A stretch of 64,000 nucleotides of DNA from Prostheceraeus crozeri. Lineage: Eukaryota; Platyhelminthes; Polycladida; Euryleptidae. Below are positions 11,224 through 21,405 of this stretch, one piece after another; within the stretch, counting starts at the first letter, position 1; the number at the start of each line of letters is the position of its first letter. The stretch lies in the NCBI GenBank assembly GCA_907163375.1, contig CAJQUW010001409.1, positions 1,116,001 through 1,180,000 on the forward strand, written 5' to 3'. The notes under the pieces were generated by a model. It was not told the DNA's origin. It worked only from the letters and a program-made list of their open reading frames with translations, and did not search any database. A program made the position numbers and the translations under genes.

Positions 11224-12118
11224 CAATTTAGATAGTCAATGGCAAGCGGACTTGGCTGACATGCAACAGATATCACAGTACAATGATGGCTATAAATACA
11301 TCTTAACCGTAATAGATATTTTATCTCGCTATGCTTGGGCACGTGCGCTGAAATCTAAACGAGGACCAGAAGTTGAAGCGGCTTTTCAGAGCATTTTCGA
11401 TGAGGGGCGTGTTCCGCAACGAATACAGACCGATCAAGGGAAGGAATTCGAAAACTCTCATGTTCGAAGTCTCCTTAAAAGTCATAATGTGGAATTGTTT
11501 AGTGTCAAAAGTGCTTATAAAGCTGCCATGGTTGAGAGGTTCAATCGCACACTGAAGACAAAAATATGGCGCTATTTCACTGCAAAAAATACACATGTTT
11601 GGGTAGGTGAGCTGCAGAAATTTGTTAAGAATTACAATGAAAGCTGCCATCGAATCATTAAGATGAAACCAGTTGATGTTACCCCAGCTAATGCGATGGA
11701 TGTATGGCTTCGATTGTATAATAAGAAAGCGAAAAACATTTCCAATGAAAAGAAAATTAATGTTGGTGATAGAGTTCGGATTTCAAAGGTTAAGTCTACA
11801 TTTGAGAAGGGGCATCTACCTAATTGGACTGAAGAAGAGTTTTTTGTAGATGAAGTAAATACAAAGTTTAGACCCACCATGTATAAATTAATAGATTAAC
11901 ATGGCAATCCAATTGAAGGAAAATTTTACTCTTATGAATTGCAAGTAGTAGACAGAAGTGAAGAGGTGTATATGATTGACAAAATAATTAGGAGGAAAGG
12001 TCATGGCAATCAAAGGAAATATCTAGTTAAATGGAAAGGATATCCTGATTCATTCAATAGCTGGATAACGCACCAGGATCTACAAAATGTGGAGGTGGGA
12101 GATACTCGTAACTTTTAA
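11030..12118 (+). pseudogene. Polinton retroviral-type integrase with chromodomain, fossil
   Basis: This DDE integrase inserts the element into host DNA. The catalytic Asp, Asp and Glu are visible in WQADLADM (about residue 54), QTDQGKEF (about 113) and MVERFNRT (about 146). An N-terminal helical region precedes the core. The C-terminus is a chromodomain, YLVKWKGYPDSFNSW, which in related elements guides insertion to modified chromatin. I take MSTAVKLRK at 11030 as the start, since the residues before it look non-coding. The coding sequence is broken once or so. Confidence 0.9.
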
Positions 12119-12158
12119 GCTAATATAGCATGTGACTTCTTCCATATATGAGTTTAAC

Positions 12159-13734
12159 ATGTCTACTAACTTCAACATCATTCTTCCAAGCAATAGCAAC
12201 CCCAAGATATTCCCAAGTAACAAACCATCTCTATACTCTGTTGAAATCGCTAATCCAATTACTCTGCATGGACCCCATGAAGTTGCTCTGACTGAAATTA
12301 CTTATTACAACGATATCAGTTTGCTAAAGAACAACTATTTTGAATTACATAAAGAAGTGCGAGAGAAGGATGATTGCTTTCGCATATTTCAAAATAGTCT
12401 ACATGGTACATGGGCTTTTCATCATCTAACTTTACATCTTTTTTCAACATCTTTACCATCTATCCAAAACATGATTAAAATTCAAAAGGCATTTGCAACG
12501 TCAACTTTTGATTCTAAGGTTCCCACAATGAGCTTGCAAGATACAGAAAAGGAAGTCGGTAGAGTGTTTGAACGAATAAATGATCTCTTCAAGCTGACTT
12601 TGAATAAATTCTACAAACCAGTCATAAAGGGGTCAACAAAATTGATGAAGGAAGGGAAGCATGTTCTTCTTTTATTAGGTAAGGATTTGAGTCATACTTT
12701 TGGGTATTCCAGAACAACTTTCTCATCAAGGTATTGGTACAATGGACGTGGGTGGAATTCGGAGAGGAAAGTCACTGATTTTCAATGTAGAATTGTGCCA
12801 TTGTATGCATTACAAAAAAGGAGCATCCGAGTAAAAAATAAATTTGAGGTCATTAGAAGTGTTGAAGACTTTGCAAGAAAGTTTCAAGGCTCAGTGCCAG
12901 AAACGTTAATAACTTGTGAATATAAGAAAGAGAAAGTAACTTTATTTTCTGTTGAAACGGAGGCAGAATTTATTGTTTTTACTAAAAAGACACCACTGGA
13001 AAAGTCTGAGTCCGCTGTTATTGAATTCGGATCTGAAATGATTGGGATGTTTAAGGGCCTTGAAAGCGCACCTTGGTTGACAGAATTAAATGACACATTC
13101 AAGGTTCAATTGTCCTCTTCTAAACTCAAAGCATCGACAAATGCTTCATGGGATATCCACGTATACAGTGAAGACATATTGGGTGATGAATTGTCTACTT
13201 CCAGTGAACTTGTAAAAGGAGTTAATTTGAACATTGAAAGCTTGAAAACGCCATCTGAATTGTGTATAAAGTTAAATGAGTTTGGTGTAGATTACCTTGA
13301 TGCAGATGAATATCACTTTTCTTATGACCCACATAAGAAACGCATGATTGTAAAGGTAGGGAAGAACTCTCTTATCAAGCTGGATAGCGTGTTAACGACC
13401 ACATTGGGATTCTCAAATCAACTATTTATGAAGGCACATCAATAGGCGATACAGCCCCATCACTAGAGCGTGATATAAGTAACTTATACGTCTATTGTAA
13501 CATTATTGAATATACAAGGGTTGGCGACATTGAGGCCCAACTTCTGCGCACATTTCCTCTCTCATCCGTAAGGAAGCAACTAATCAATCGAGAATTTTTT
13601 AACACAATGTATCTACCAATCAGCCGAAATTACTTCAATAGAATTGACATATCAATTCATGATGACGCAGGAGAAGTAGTACCGTTCTGTGGTGGTGTTA
13701 CTGTTTTGACCCTACATATTAGGTCACGAGAATA
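12159..13734 (+). pseudogene. Polinton capsid protein of the LPSNS family, probably minor capsid (penton-like), fossil
   Basis: The front, FNIILPSNSNPKIFPSN followed by LHGPHEVALTEITYY, is the signature of one of the two jelly-roll capsid proteins conserved in Polintons. The end shows YLPISRNYFNRIDISI, then VPFCGGVTVLTLHIR, also typical. Total length of about 520 residues is normal. Krupovic and colleagues assigned the two Polinton capsid proteins as major and minor jelly-roll proteins. I assign this one to the minor role with reserve. The coding sequence is broken. Confidence 0.7.
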
Positions 13735-13778
13735 AGGCTTTACGCTATTGTGACTTCCATAGTTATTCAATAGTTATA

Positions 13779-14261
13779 ATGACAGGCATTTACAGTAGAC
13801 CATCATATCAGAGCGGTTATCCCGTGTTTGTTGGAGGTAGACGACAAGTTGGAGGAGGCATATTTGGTGCACTAAGACGTATGGTTCTTCCAACACTCAA
13901 AAAGTATGGCGTACCAATCATGAAGCGTGTTGGAAGCAGGGCTTTAGATTTTGGTGCAAATGTTGCAGCTGATGCGCTTCAAGGTGAGGATATCGGTGAA
14001 TCTATGAAAATGCGCGCGCAGCAATCTGCCATAGACGCATTAGATGATTTAACAAAAACGAGACGTACAGTTCGGAAGAAGCGTAGGAAGTCAAGACAAG
14101 TTGAATCCGGTCGAGTTACTAGGCAAAGACGCAGGAAAAGTAAAAAGCCGACTAGAGCAGCACGTTTTAAATCTAGACGTCGAGTGAAAACAAGAAAGCG
14201 CAAACGAAATTCCACAGCTACTAGAAACAAGTCAAAACGAAGGAAGACAACATATTTATAG
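13779..14261 (+). CDS. Polinton basic core-like protein (adenovirus pX/Mu-like region)
   Basis: This 160-residue protein starts with a Gly-rich stretch GGRRQVGGGIFGALRRM (residues about 19-36). Helices with ALDFGANVAADAL follow, then a very Arg/Lys-rich tail from residue 100 to the end. The layout resembles virion core proteins that condense DNA, and similar proteins in adintoviruses and Polintons have been compared with adenovirus pX. The next gene starts 11 bases downstream. The long ORF on the other strand is a shadow of the Arg-rich codons. Confidence 0.6.
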   Translation: MTGIYSRPSYQSGYPVFVGGRRQVGGGIFGALRRMVLPTLKKYGVPIMKRVGSRALDFGANVAADALQGEDIGESMKMRAQQSAIDALDDLTKTRRTVRKKRRKSRQVESGRVTRQRRRKSKKPTRAARFKSRRRVKTRKRKRNSTATRNKSKRRKTTYL

Positions 14262-14271
14262 AGCAAATACG

Positions 14272-15555
14272 ATGCAGAGTATCAATTCGGCTTTGTGTTT
14301 CTTCGATTCTCCCCCTCATCAGACAGACATCATCTCCTCAACAATTGTAGACATAGTCCCCACAACAAATATCGATGGTAACCAACAGCCTATTCAGTTT
14401 GATATACCTGCCAATCCTCAAGATTATATTGACTGTCAATCCATTGATTTAGAGTTGTGTATACAAATTAAGAAGACTGATGGTACAAATATTGATTCAT
14501 CCAAGGATAAATTGGGATTGGCAAATCTTCCTATTGCCAGTCTGTTCTCAGATGTGCATCTAATATTGAATGACAAACAGATTGAAGGAGGGGATCGAGC
14601 ATATCCATATGGAGCATACATACATACAATGACGCAATTTCAAAAGCAAGCTAAACAGTCACACTTGCAAGTTTCTGGGTGGTATGATGATCAGCAAGGG
14701 AAATTTGATGATGTCTCAAATACAAGGTTAAAAAGACGAATGGATTTAACAGTGGATTCAAAGGAATTATACTTGAAAGGACCTGTCTATCTTGATTTCC
14801 TTCGTCAATCTAGATATCTGCTATCACAGGTTAAAATGCAAATAAAATTTATTCGTGCAAATCCTGAGTTCGCGTTAATGGCTTTTGGAGCTACAAACTA
14901 TCAAGTCAACATAAGTAATGCCGTGTTCAATGTAAGGCGAGTAACAATGAACCCGTCAGTCATCAACGAGCATGCGACAGGATTGAGGAAAAACAATGCA
15001 ATATATCCAGTTAATCACAGTGTGTTGACAAACTTCACAATTGGTGCGGGATCATCCTCACATGCCTACCCAAATCTTTTTCCAACTGCAATGCCAAAGG
15101 CGGTGTATATCACATTTGTGGAAAATGAGGCATTCATTGGTGCTTTTGTAAAGAATCCATTCAATTTCCAACACTTTAATGTTAGCAAACTAGCACTCTA
15201 CCAGGATGGGAAATTTGTATCTTGCAAAGCATATGAGCCTAATTTCAAAGATGGTAAATTCGCACGTGAATATGGTTCTACCTTCACCGCCCTCAACATG
15301 TTTAATACAGATGATTCAAATGGAATTACAATGGATATGTACAAGAATGGCTACTTCTTCATTATGTACAACCTCACAGCAGATGCAGATCTAGGTGGTG
15401 AAAGCGTAGGAGTTACAAAGCGTGGAAATCTACGACTGAAGGTATCATTTGAGTCACCTTTGAAGAAAACAATTACTTGTCTCATTTATGCTATCTATGA
15501 TAGCAAAGTTGAGATAACAAGAATGAGAGACGTGACTGTCAGCTATCAGAGATGA
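14272..15555 (+). CDS. Polinton major capsid protein (double jelly-roll type)
   Basis: This 427-residue frame is the other Polinton capsid protein. It resembles the widespread family named after nematode F54H12.2. Visible hallmarks are IQFDIPANPQDYIDC near residue 43, IASLFSDVHLILNDKQI near 88, then YPYGAYIHTM and a SGWYDDQQGKFDD loop. Proteins of this kind build the icosahedral shell. The stop overlaps the protease ATG in ATGA, which suggests tight co-expression. The frame looks whole although the element is dead. Confidence 0.75.
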   Translation: MQSINSALCFFDSPPHQTDIISSTIVDIVPTTNIDGNQQPIQFDIPANPQDYIDCQSIDLELCIQIKKTDGTNIDSSKDKLGLANLPIASLFSDVHLILNDKQIEGGDRAYPYGAYIHTMTQFQKQAKQSHLQVSGWYDDQQGKFDDVSNTRLKRRMDLTVDSKELYLKGPVYLDFLRQSRYLLSQVKMQIKFIRANPEFALMAFGATNYQVNISNAVFNVRRVTMNPSVINEHATGLRKNNAIYPVNHSVLTNFTIGAGSSSHAYPNLFPTAMPKAVYITFVENEAFIGAFVKNPFNFQHFNVSKLALYQDGKFVSCKAYEPNFKDGKFAREYGSTFTALNMFNTDDSNGITMDMYKNGYFFIMYNLTADADLGGESVGVTKRGNLRLKVSFESPLKKTITCLIYAIYDSKVEITRMRDVTVSYQR

Positions 15556-15944
15556 GTAACTTAAGCAACATAGAAATCTTGAGGAAAATGAGGAAAGCTC
15601 ATCCCTACTCCAAGACAATATTTCTCAATGTCTTTTCTAGAGATAATTTACCTGATTCAATTCCTTTCTATCCTTGTTCGCTTATCATCAATACGGATAC
15701 CAACAATCTTCCCGGAAAACATTGGATTGCTGTATACATCAATCGTTATAAAGTGGCCGAATATTTTGACTCTCTTTATCAACCTCGTTTACATGATATC
15801 GCATTATGGATGAACAGGTTCTCCTGGACTGTTAGGAAAGTGACATCGTTCCCACTTCAAAGTAATACATCTCTAATGTGCGGTGGCTATGTACTCTATT
15901 TTGTCAATGAGAGACCATTGAAAAATAACTGTAAAATGCTTTAG
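15552..15944 (+). CDS. Polinton adenovirus-type cysteine protease
   Basis: This 130-residue protease of the Ulp1/adenain fold would mature capsid proteins. The catalytic His is in GKHWIAVY, the acidic partner in YFDSL, and the Cys in LMCGGYVLYF. The spacing suits the family. Its start overlaps the capsid stop by four bases. It is the last plus-strand gene, and convergent minus-strand genes follow after about 220 bases. Confidence 0.8.
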   Translation: MSNLSNIEILRKMRKAHPYSKTIFLNVFSRDNLPDSIPFYPCSLIINTDTNNLPGKHWIAVYINRYKVAEYFDSLYQPRLHDIALWMNRFSWTVRKVTSFPLQSNTSLMCGGYVLYFVNERPLKNNCKML

Positions 15945-16162
15945 AACTATTTTCAAAAAACTGTGATAAAAATGATGTAATTCTTACTAAATATGTCGAA
16001 ACAGTTTTGAAATAAAGTTTTATGTTGTATCATTAACTTGCTCTCTTTTTTCCAAAACAAGGGTTTATAAGGAAAACAAAAATATGTTCATATTTCATCA
16101 TCTATTCACATGTATACAAAAACATGTTCATATTTCATTATCTATCCACATATATACAAAAT
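15945..16162. terminator. Convergent 3' region between the two Polinton strands
   Basis: The gap separates the last plus-strand gene from the last minus-strand gene. It contains the polyadenylation signal AATAAA near 16011 for the plus strand. It also holds a direct repeat of two copies about 41 bases apart, starting near 16082 and 16123 (core ATGTTCATATTTCAT). Confidence 0.6.
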
Positions 16163-17114
16163 CTACAATTTGGTTTTCATGAAACATTTTTTCAAATCAC
16201 ATATGATGGGAGGCACATCACTTATGTCTTTAATGCCGGTTATCACAATCTTTCCATTATGGAACACATGAACATGATATGGATGCCAGTTAGTCAATTG
16301 AGCTGCTGGAAATAACTCCACTTCATAAGTTAGATTATGTGATGATGTAACTTTACGGAAATCATAGTGATAGTGTAATTCACATAACACGGTCATTGTC
16401 TTCACTTTCCAATCAGATAATGAATCACCAAGTAAATGTTCCAAAGTTAAGTGTAGATATGAGAGATCACCCTCCATGACCCTTCCAATACATTGGATTG
16501 TTCCATTTGGAAAGAATAGGATAGTGAGAGATCTATCCTTCCTCTGAATCCTCCATGTTAACATTGAGGGTCTTCCAAGATGTAAGCTCGTTGTCGACTT
16601 CAATTTGCGTTTTATCAGTAACCATTGTTTTCGGTTGGGTATATTCCTCTCGATCTCTTGTAGATTGAGTTTTGACTTTGCTTTTGTAGTTAACATCCGA
16701 TTTACAACTTCCAACCGTTTGATGTCCTCCATCTTTAATGAATGACGTTATCTGTGGTAGTATCTCCCTTGTAAAGGTTTCCCATGTGACGTCACTGAAA
16801 CGAAAAAATCGATATTCAACATCTTCACGTTTTGGTGAACAGACGTATAGTTTGACTGATGAATCACACTTTATGCATACCTTGTCATCGATAGGAATCT
16901 TGATCCGAGTCTTATGGTTGTCAATGAGATCCGCAAAGTCTTTCAGTGAAGGCAATGAGTCAATACTAATGCAAACGCCACGATGTTTTCGATCACTATT
17001 TGCTATTGAATGACGAAATGCTATTCTTTTAGAATTTGTTATGTGAACGTTTTGAACGTCACTAAGTTTCCATGTTCTAATGTAATGAGGCATGTTCCGA
17101 AAGCTATGTTTCAA
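16163..17114 (-). pseudogene. TATA-binding-protein-like gene of the Polinton, fossil
   Basis: The downstream half of this minus-strand region reads like the TBP core. Repeat 1 shows TWRIQRKDRSLTILFFPNG then IQCIG, against the TBP pattern [21 protein letters not shown]. The linker SDWKVKTMTVLCELHY matches DFKIQNMVGSCDVKF. Repeat 2 shows YEVELFPA, then HVFHNGKIVITGIKDI, against YEPELFPG and LLIFVSGKVVLTGAK. The upstream half (about 130 residues, with a Cys pair in CIKCDSSVKLYVC) is unknown to me. The region may be one gene or two. A TBP could steer transcription of the element's own TATA-bearing genes. That is inference. I know TBP-like proteins in giant DNA viruses but not in Polintons. Confidence 0.6.
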
Positions 17115-17155
17115 ATTTAGGTTTAATGTTTGCCTTAAGTTTGTTATTTTATTAG

Positions 17156-17325
17156 CTCAACATATCGGAATGATGTTGAGTACAAATTCTTCACATATTC
17201 ATTCACATTAGGACTACCTATTTATTAGTAATCATTTCTACATATCGGAAAGATGTAGAAATTTCAATTTTAGTAAGACTACTTATGTATTAGTAAGTGT
17301 TGCTACATGTCGGAAGATGCAGCAA
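17156..17325. repeat. Three stem-loops with covarying stems and a TCGGAA loop
   Basis: Hairpin 1 (17156-17180) has stem CTCAACAT/ATGTTGAG. Hairpin 2 (17235-17261) has TTTCTACAT/ATGTAGAAA. Hairpin 3 (17300-17325) has TTGCTACAT/ATGCAGCAA with one mismatch. Each loop holds TCGGAA (TTCCGA on the other strand) in 8-9 bases. The stems differ in sequence yet stay paired. The spacers also share ACTAC, TAT and ATTAGTAA. The unit repeats at 79 and 65 bases. The block lies before the TBP-like gene start and after the polymerase stop, both on the minus strand. Confidence 0.75.
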
Positions 17326-17372
17326 TCGCAAGATCTATTACAAGTGGAATATTATATTGTTTTTATTTAGAC

Positions 17373-20300
17373 TTATTCTACATCACCTGTGACAGGAAGG
17401 CATCTCCTTCTCTTCGACGGTGGGGGAAGACCTAGGCTGTAGTGTCCATATGGTAATGATAAATTTTTATCCAGCCAACAGCGCTTATCCTCCCAAAGTG
17501 AAAGACCTCGCTTCCTAAATGATTTTGTGCTAACTATGTGATTTTTTGAATTTATAATTGTCATATCTTCAGTTGTATCATTCTCACTATAATAGACACT
17601 CCTATAGTCATCATGTTTCAATTTTTTAACTGCTGCTCTCTGAATTCCTTTTGCACGTTTGATGCTATGATTCGTAGAGTCTAGATATTTCATTGAATAC
17701 ATTTTCGGTTTTAGTAGGATCATTTCCTCAAGCAACTTTCCAGCACACTCATCCTTAAAACAACCTAATCTAACTTTGTTTGTAGTTGAGTATAGTCGGT
17801 GATGACTATCATAGTTTGAAGAGTCAAACTTTTCACCGAAGTATAGAAGTATATCTTCCAGACGGACAGATGGTGATGTGTATAAACATAGGAAGAAACT
17901 GTCGGCATCACCTCCACAAAGCCGCGTTCTATTTATCAGTGGACACCCTTTTAGATCATTGTAATATAATTGATACATTTCCAACTTACTATAATCAAGT
18001 ACTGCTTGACCAACATATATTAATTTATTTAAAACTATTGAAGGTTTGTACATTTCCATACCAACCAGATCTTCATCAAATATTTTGTGTTGAACATAGA
18101 GAGGATGATTTGACAATTTCAGTAGTTGTTTCTCATTGTTGACTAGTTTAATTTTTTTCCTTCTCCTTACATTTTCCATTGTTTTACCATATAAGGAATT
18201 ATTTTTCAATTTGTAGAATGACTTTTCGAAGTCAGTGTTTGATTGAGCCCTCTTTTGAGAGTTCATATCAATGTATGTTTTTAACCAAGGCTTTTGTGTG
18301 AATTTTATGCCACTATGAATCTTCTTGATTCTCATGCCCATGGTCAAGTAAAATTTAAAAATTGAATAGTGGACTACATAATTTTCCCTATCAAATTGAT
18401 GGAGCAGAAGTTTCTTGATAGAAGAAAAATGTGTATTTGGTCTTACTTTTTCATATAGATTTTTCATATAGTGTGAAAACATTCTCTTTTCAATCATCTG
18501 CATTTCTGGAGCTAATGGGAAATCGGCAGTGTCATCATGAATGGCTGCAGGATACTCTAAATCTAAATCAAAAATCTAGCCGATTTCACCATCATCATCT
18601 ATATTTTGAACATTTTCTTCATTTAAAAAATTATCTAATTCACTTTCATTCAACCATTTGAAATTTGAGTGGGGTAGATTTCTACTGAGTGAAGAACCGT
18701 AAAGGTTATTAACATCTAAGTAGGTCAAATGTCGACTTTCATGTGTATTATTTCCTAATTCTTCAATGCGTGCACGCGCTCGGTGAATGTTGGTGAAAGT
18801 CATACCCCCTCTAATTCCTCGTTCAAATAGATTGTACATATTTTCATCTTGTATGTAGTGTGGGGGATCATTGGAAGAGAAACTTAGTGCTGAGGTAAAG
18901 CTAAGATGTGGGAGACTGACAAAATGTACAGGGTCGACTTCATCCTCACGTTGACTCAATGCTCTAAACACTTCAAATATGTCTGCCAACAATAAAACAT
19001 CTAACTTCAGATATGCCAGCATGCAATCACCAAATGTGCTACAATTAAATTCAATCCATGCCTTGTTAGCGTGTTCATATTCGCTATCGGAACAGTGCAC
19101 ACGAGTAAGATCATTGTAGAATTCAAATTGTGGTGCTAGACAGTCTTCCGTCAACGTGTTTAAGTTTTTGAAGTATGAATATGGAAACACTCCCTTCTGA
19201 TATAAAACATTATCACTTAATTGTGGAAATTCTACCCTTAATGTCTTTACATGCTCATACGTTTCCAAGCCCTTGGCTAATTCACTCAAAGATGCACTTA
19301 GAAATTGATATGAGTCTAAGAATTTTAGTTTAAAGTATACTGTTTTCCCTTTATATTCATTTACAGGGACACTGACGGATAAAGTTATATATTTTTCAGC
19401 AGTTGCTGCTACAACATCTAATTTCCAAGATTTCATTCTTCCAATCGCTTTATAGCAAACGATGTGACTATCATAATTTTTAAAATTGTGGAAAAATATG
19501 GGGAGCTCCCGTCTGTTAAGTCTTAACCGGAGATTGCATTTCCTACATAATGTTTGCCTATATCGTCCGGTGATATGATCATGATCACGAACTTTTATGA
19601 CTTCATCGCTGAATTTCGATTTACATTTGTTGCAACATTCTGCATTCTCATGGCGTGCTTTTTCATCCGCTGACAGTGACATTGGTTGCCTAGTTGTTGC
19701 ACATTGGCTGTCATATAAGTCTTGGGCTACAGTTTCTAAGTGGTGCAAGAAACTAATAATGCAATTTTCTCCCTCAAAGAGGTAATACTTGTTTTCAAAT
19801 TTCGATTGAAGGGCATTATGCCAGACATGATAAGCTCCAATGGCCGCAGGTTATGTATTTTATTATCAATGTGGCACTCTATATCTGCATAAATTACTAA
19901 AGGAGGACTTAGTTGATATTCCATGCTACTTGTTAGTACTTTTAGATCCGATGGCATTTTTTCTATTTGTGCTTTTCCTCGAATACAAAATTGGAAGTGT
20001 CGTTCTAGTGTTGTCTTATATGTGAATGACTGAGTGCATCTTTCGCAGAAGTATTTATGTCTTTTTAAAGTTGTCCTATACAATCTTGACAGCTGTGGAA
20101 TTCCACAATAGTGTGCTGCTCCATTGTTTAGAATTAGCAAAATATTAACCGTTTGCCTACCAGTAAAGTTACTATTGTAGCGAACACCTTTGAGTCAATT
20201 TTCATAAAAGTGAATGTTAATTTTAATATCATTATTTTTCTCAAATTTTGGAATACCTTTGATTGATACTGGTGAGGAAATGCCTTCTATATTTAGCTCA

Positions 20301-21229
20301 GATGTCCACTCACTATATGATTTTACTTCATTCCTTGAATAAGGTACTTCATTATAATGCAATATTGATAAAACTGCATATAGGAAGCAATCATTTGCAT
20401 TTGAATTAACATTAATGACAGCTTTAGAGTTTTTTAACTTCTTTGGTAGAGGAAATGATTGTCCACCTGACAGTATTGGACTTGTTATTACATTGAACTC
20501 CATATTTTGTACATCATCTATAATCCAATTGCTACCCTTTTTTGTGAAGGCTTCAATATGATTTATTAGACTATTTAGATGATCCTGAAACCAAGCATCA
20601 TAGTCATAAATATAGTTTGAGGATGATGAGGTAAAGTGTGCGAGAAAAGTTTCTTCTTCTTGAGGATTAGAACGGACATAACGAATTTGTGCAATCAGAC
20701 GACCGCGCAATTGATAGCTCCTTAGTAAGTCAGACACTAAATTCCCTAACATGGAACGCATGCTTTCTAAGAATGATGTTATGTTCACAGTAGGTGTTGT
20801 TGGCGTGATATCATACACACGTGCATGGCCATTGAGTGCGCTTTCGCTGAGACTAACAGTTCCATAGTTATTATGTATATTCATCTCACTATTTGTGTTA
20901 TGTACATTCATATGCTGTCGAAATCTACTTATAGAGTTATACGTTTTGCCACACCGAGAGCAGTATTGCATAAAGTTTTGTATGTTAGTTGAAGCGCTGG
21001 TTGTTGGCTTAGAAGTAGATCTATTTTGATTATTTGAATTTGACTCTGTTATGCTATCATTCGGTTTATTATTGCATACAAGTTTATGCCTCTTAAGATT
21101 ATCCATCCTATTCGTCTTATATGGACACTTGCTACATTGATATGTTTTTCCCAACTTACAAAATTTTTCATGTCGTTGCAAATTGCCTATGAGAGTGAAC
21201 ACTTTTCCACACTTGGTACAGACAACCAT
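17373..21229 (-). pseudogene. Polinton protein-primed DNA polymerase B, fossil
   Basis: Family B polymerase that replicates the element. From the N-terminus come three C2H2 fingers (CTKCGKVF, CSKCPYKT, CSRCGKTY with their His pairs), then a Polinton-typical segment NANDCFLYAVLSIL and IKGIPKFEKNNDIKIN. The 3'-5' exonuclease follows with VIYADIEC and FFHNFKNYDSH, a Cys/His cluster with VRDHDHITGRYR, and polymerase motif A YLDVNNLYGSSL. Motif B is NSLYGKTMENV and the motif C region is GGDADSFF. The tail KPKMYSMK is usual in this family. The total of about 1280 codons is normal. The gene is broken in about three places. Confidence 0.9.
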
Positions 21230-21238
21230 GATTATTGT

Positions 21239-21268
21239 TGAGGATTGAAATTAGCAAGCCCTTATATA
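21239..21268 (-). promoter_or_regulatory. Polymerase gene promoter
   Basis: On the minus strand TATATAAG (21268-21261) is followed 15 bases later by AATCCTCA (21246-21239) and, about 10 bases on, by the polymerase ATG at 21229. A TATA box about 27 bases before a TCA initiator is a normal RNA polymerase II layout. AATCCTCA or ATCCTCA also stands in the leaders of the two genes near 26 kb. Confidence 0.55.
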
Positions 21269-21405
21269 CATCTACCATCTAATGACGTCAGCGTCATCAC
21301 CAGCCAATACCATATGTTCCGATCTGATGTAAAGTCAAAACACATACAATTTCAACAATTATTTTTTTTTCAAAAAAGAAGAAAATAAAAGTTAAAGTAA
21401 TAAAG

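Larger units (their letters stand above)
8020..21270. mobile_element. Polinton (Maverick), decayed, core region
   Basis: The region has the gene set and layout of a metazoan Polinton. One strand carries capsid, packaging ATPase, integrase and protease genes, and the other carries protein-primed DNA polymerase B. The two strands converge at about 16.0 kb. Most parts are recognisable over their whole length, but the element is broken in roughly eight places and is a fossil. I could not find its terminal inverted repeats or 6-bp target duplication by eye. The left end probably lies between 7543 and 8147. The right end lies at or beyond 21270 and could reach about 26.5 kb if the next module belongs to it. 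Age: moderate, since long frames survive. Confidence 0.9.

Noticed and set aside
13979-14266. 95-codon minus-strand frame
   Set aside because: Shadow of the Arg/Lys-rich tail of the plus-strand core-like gene.
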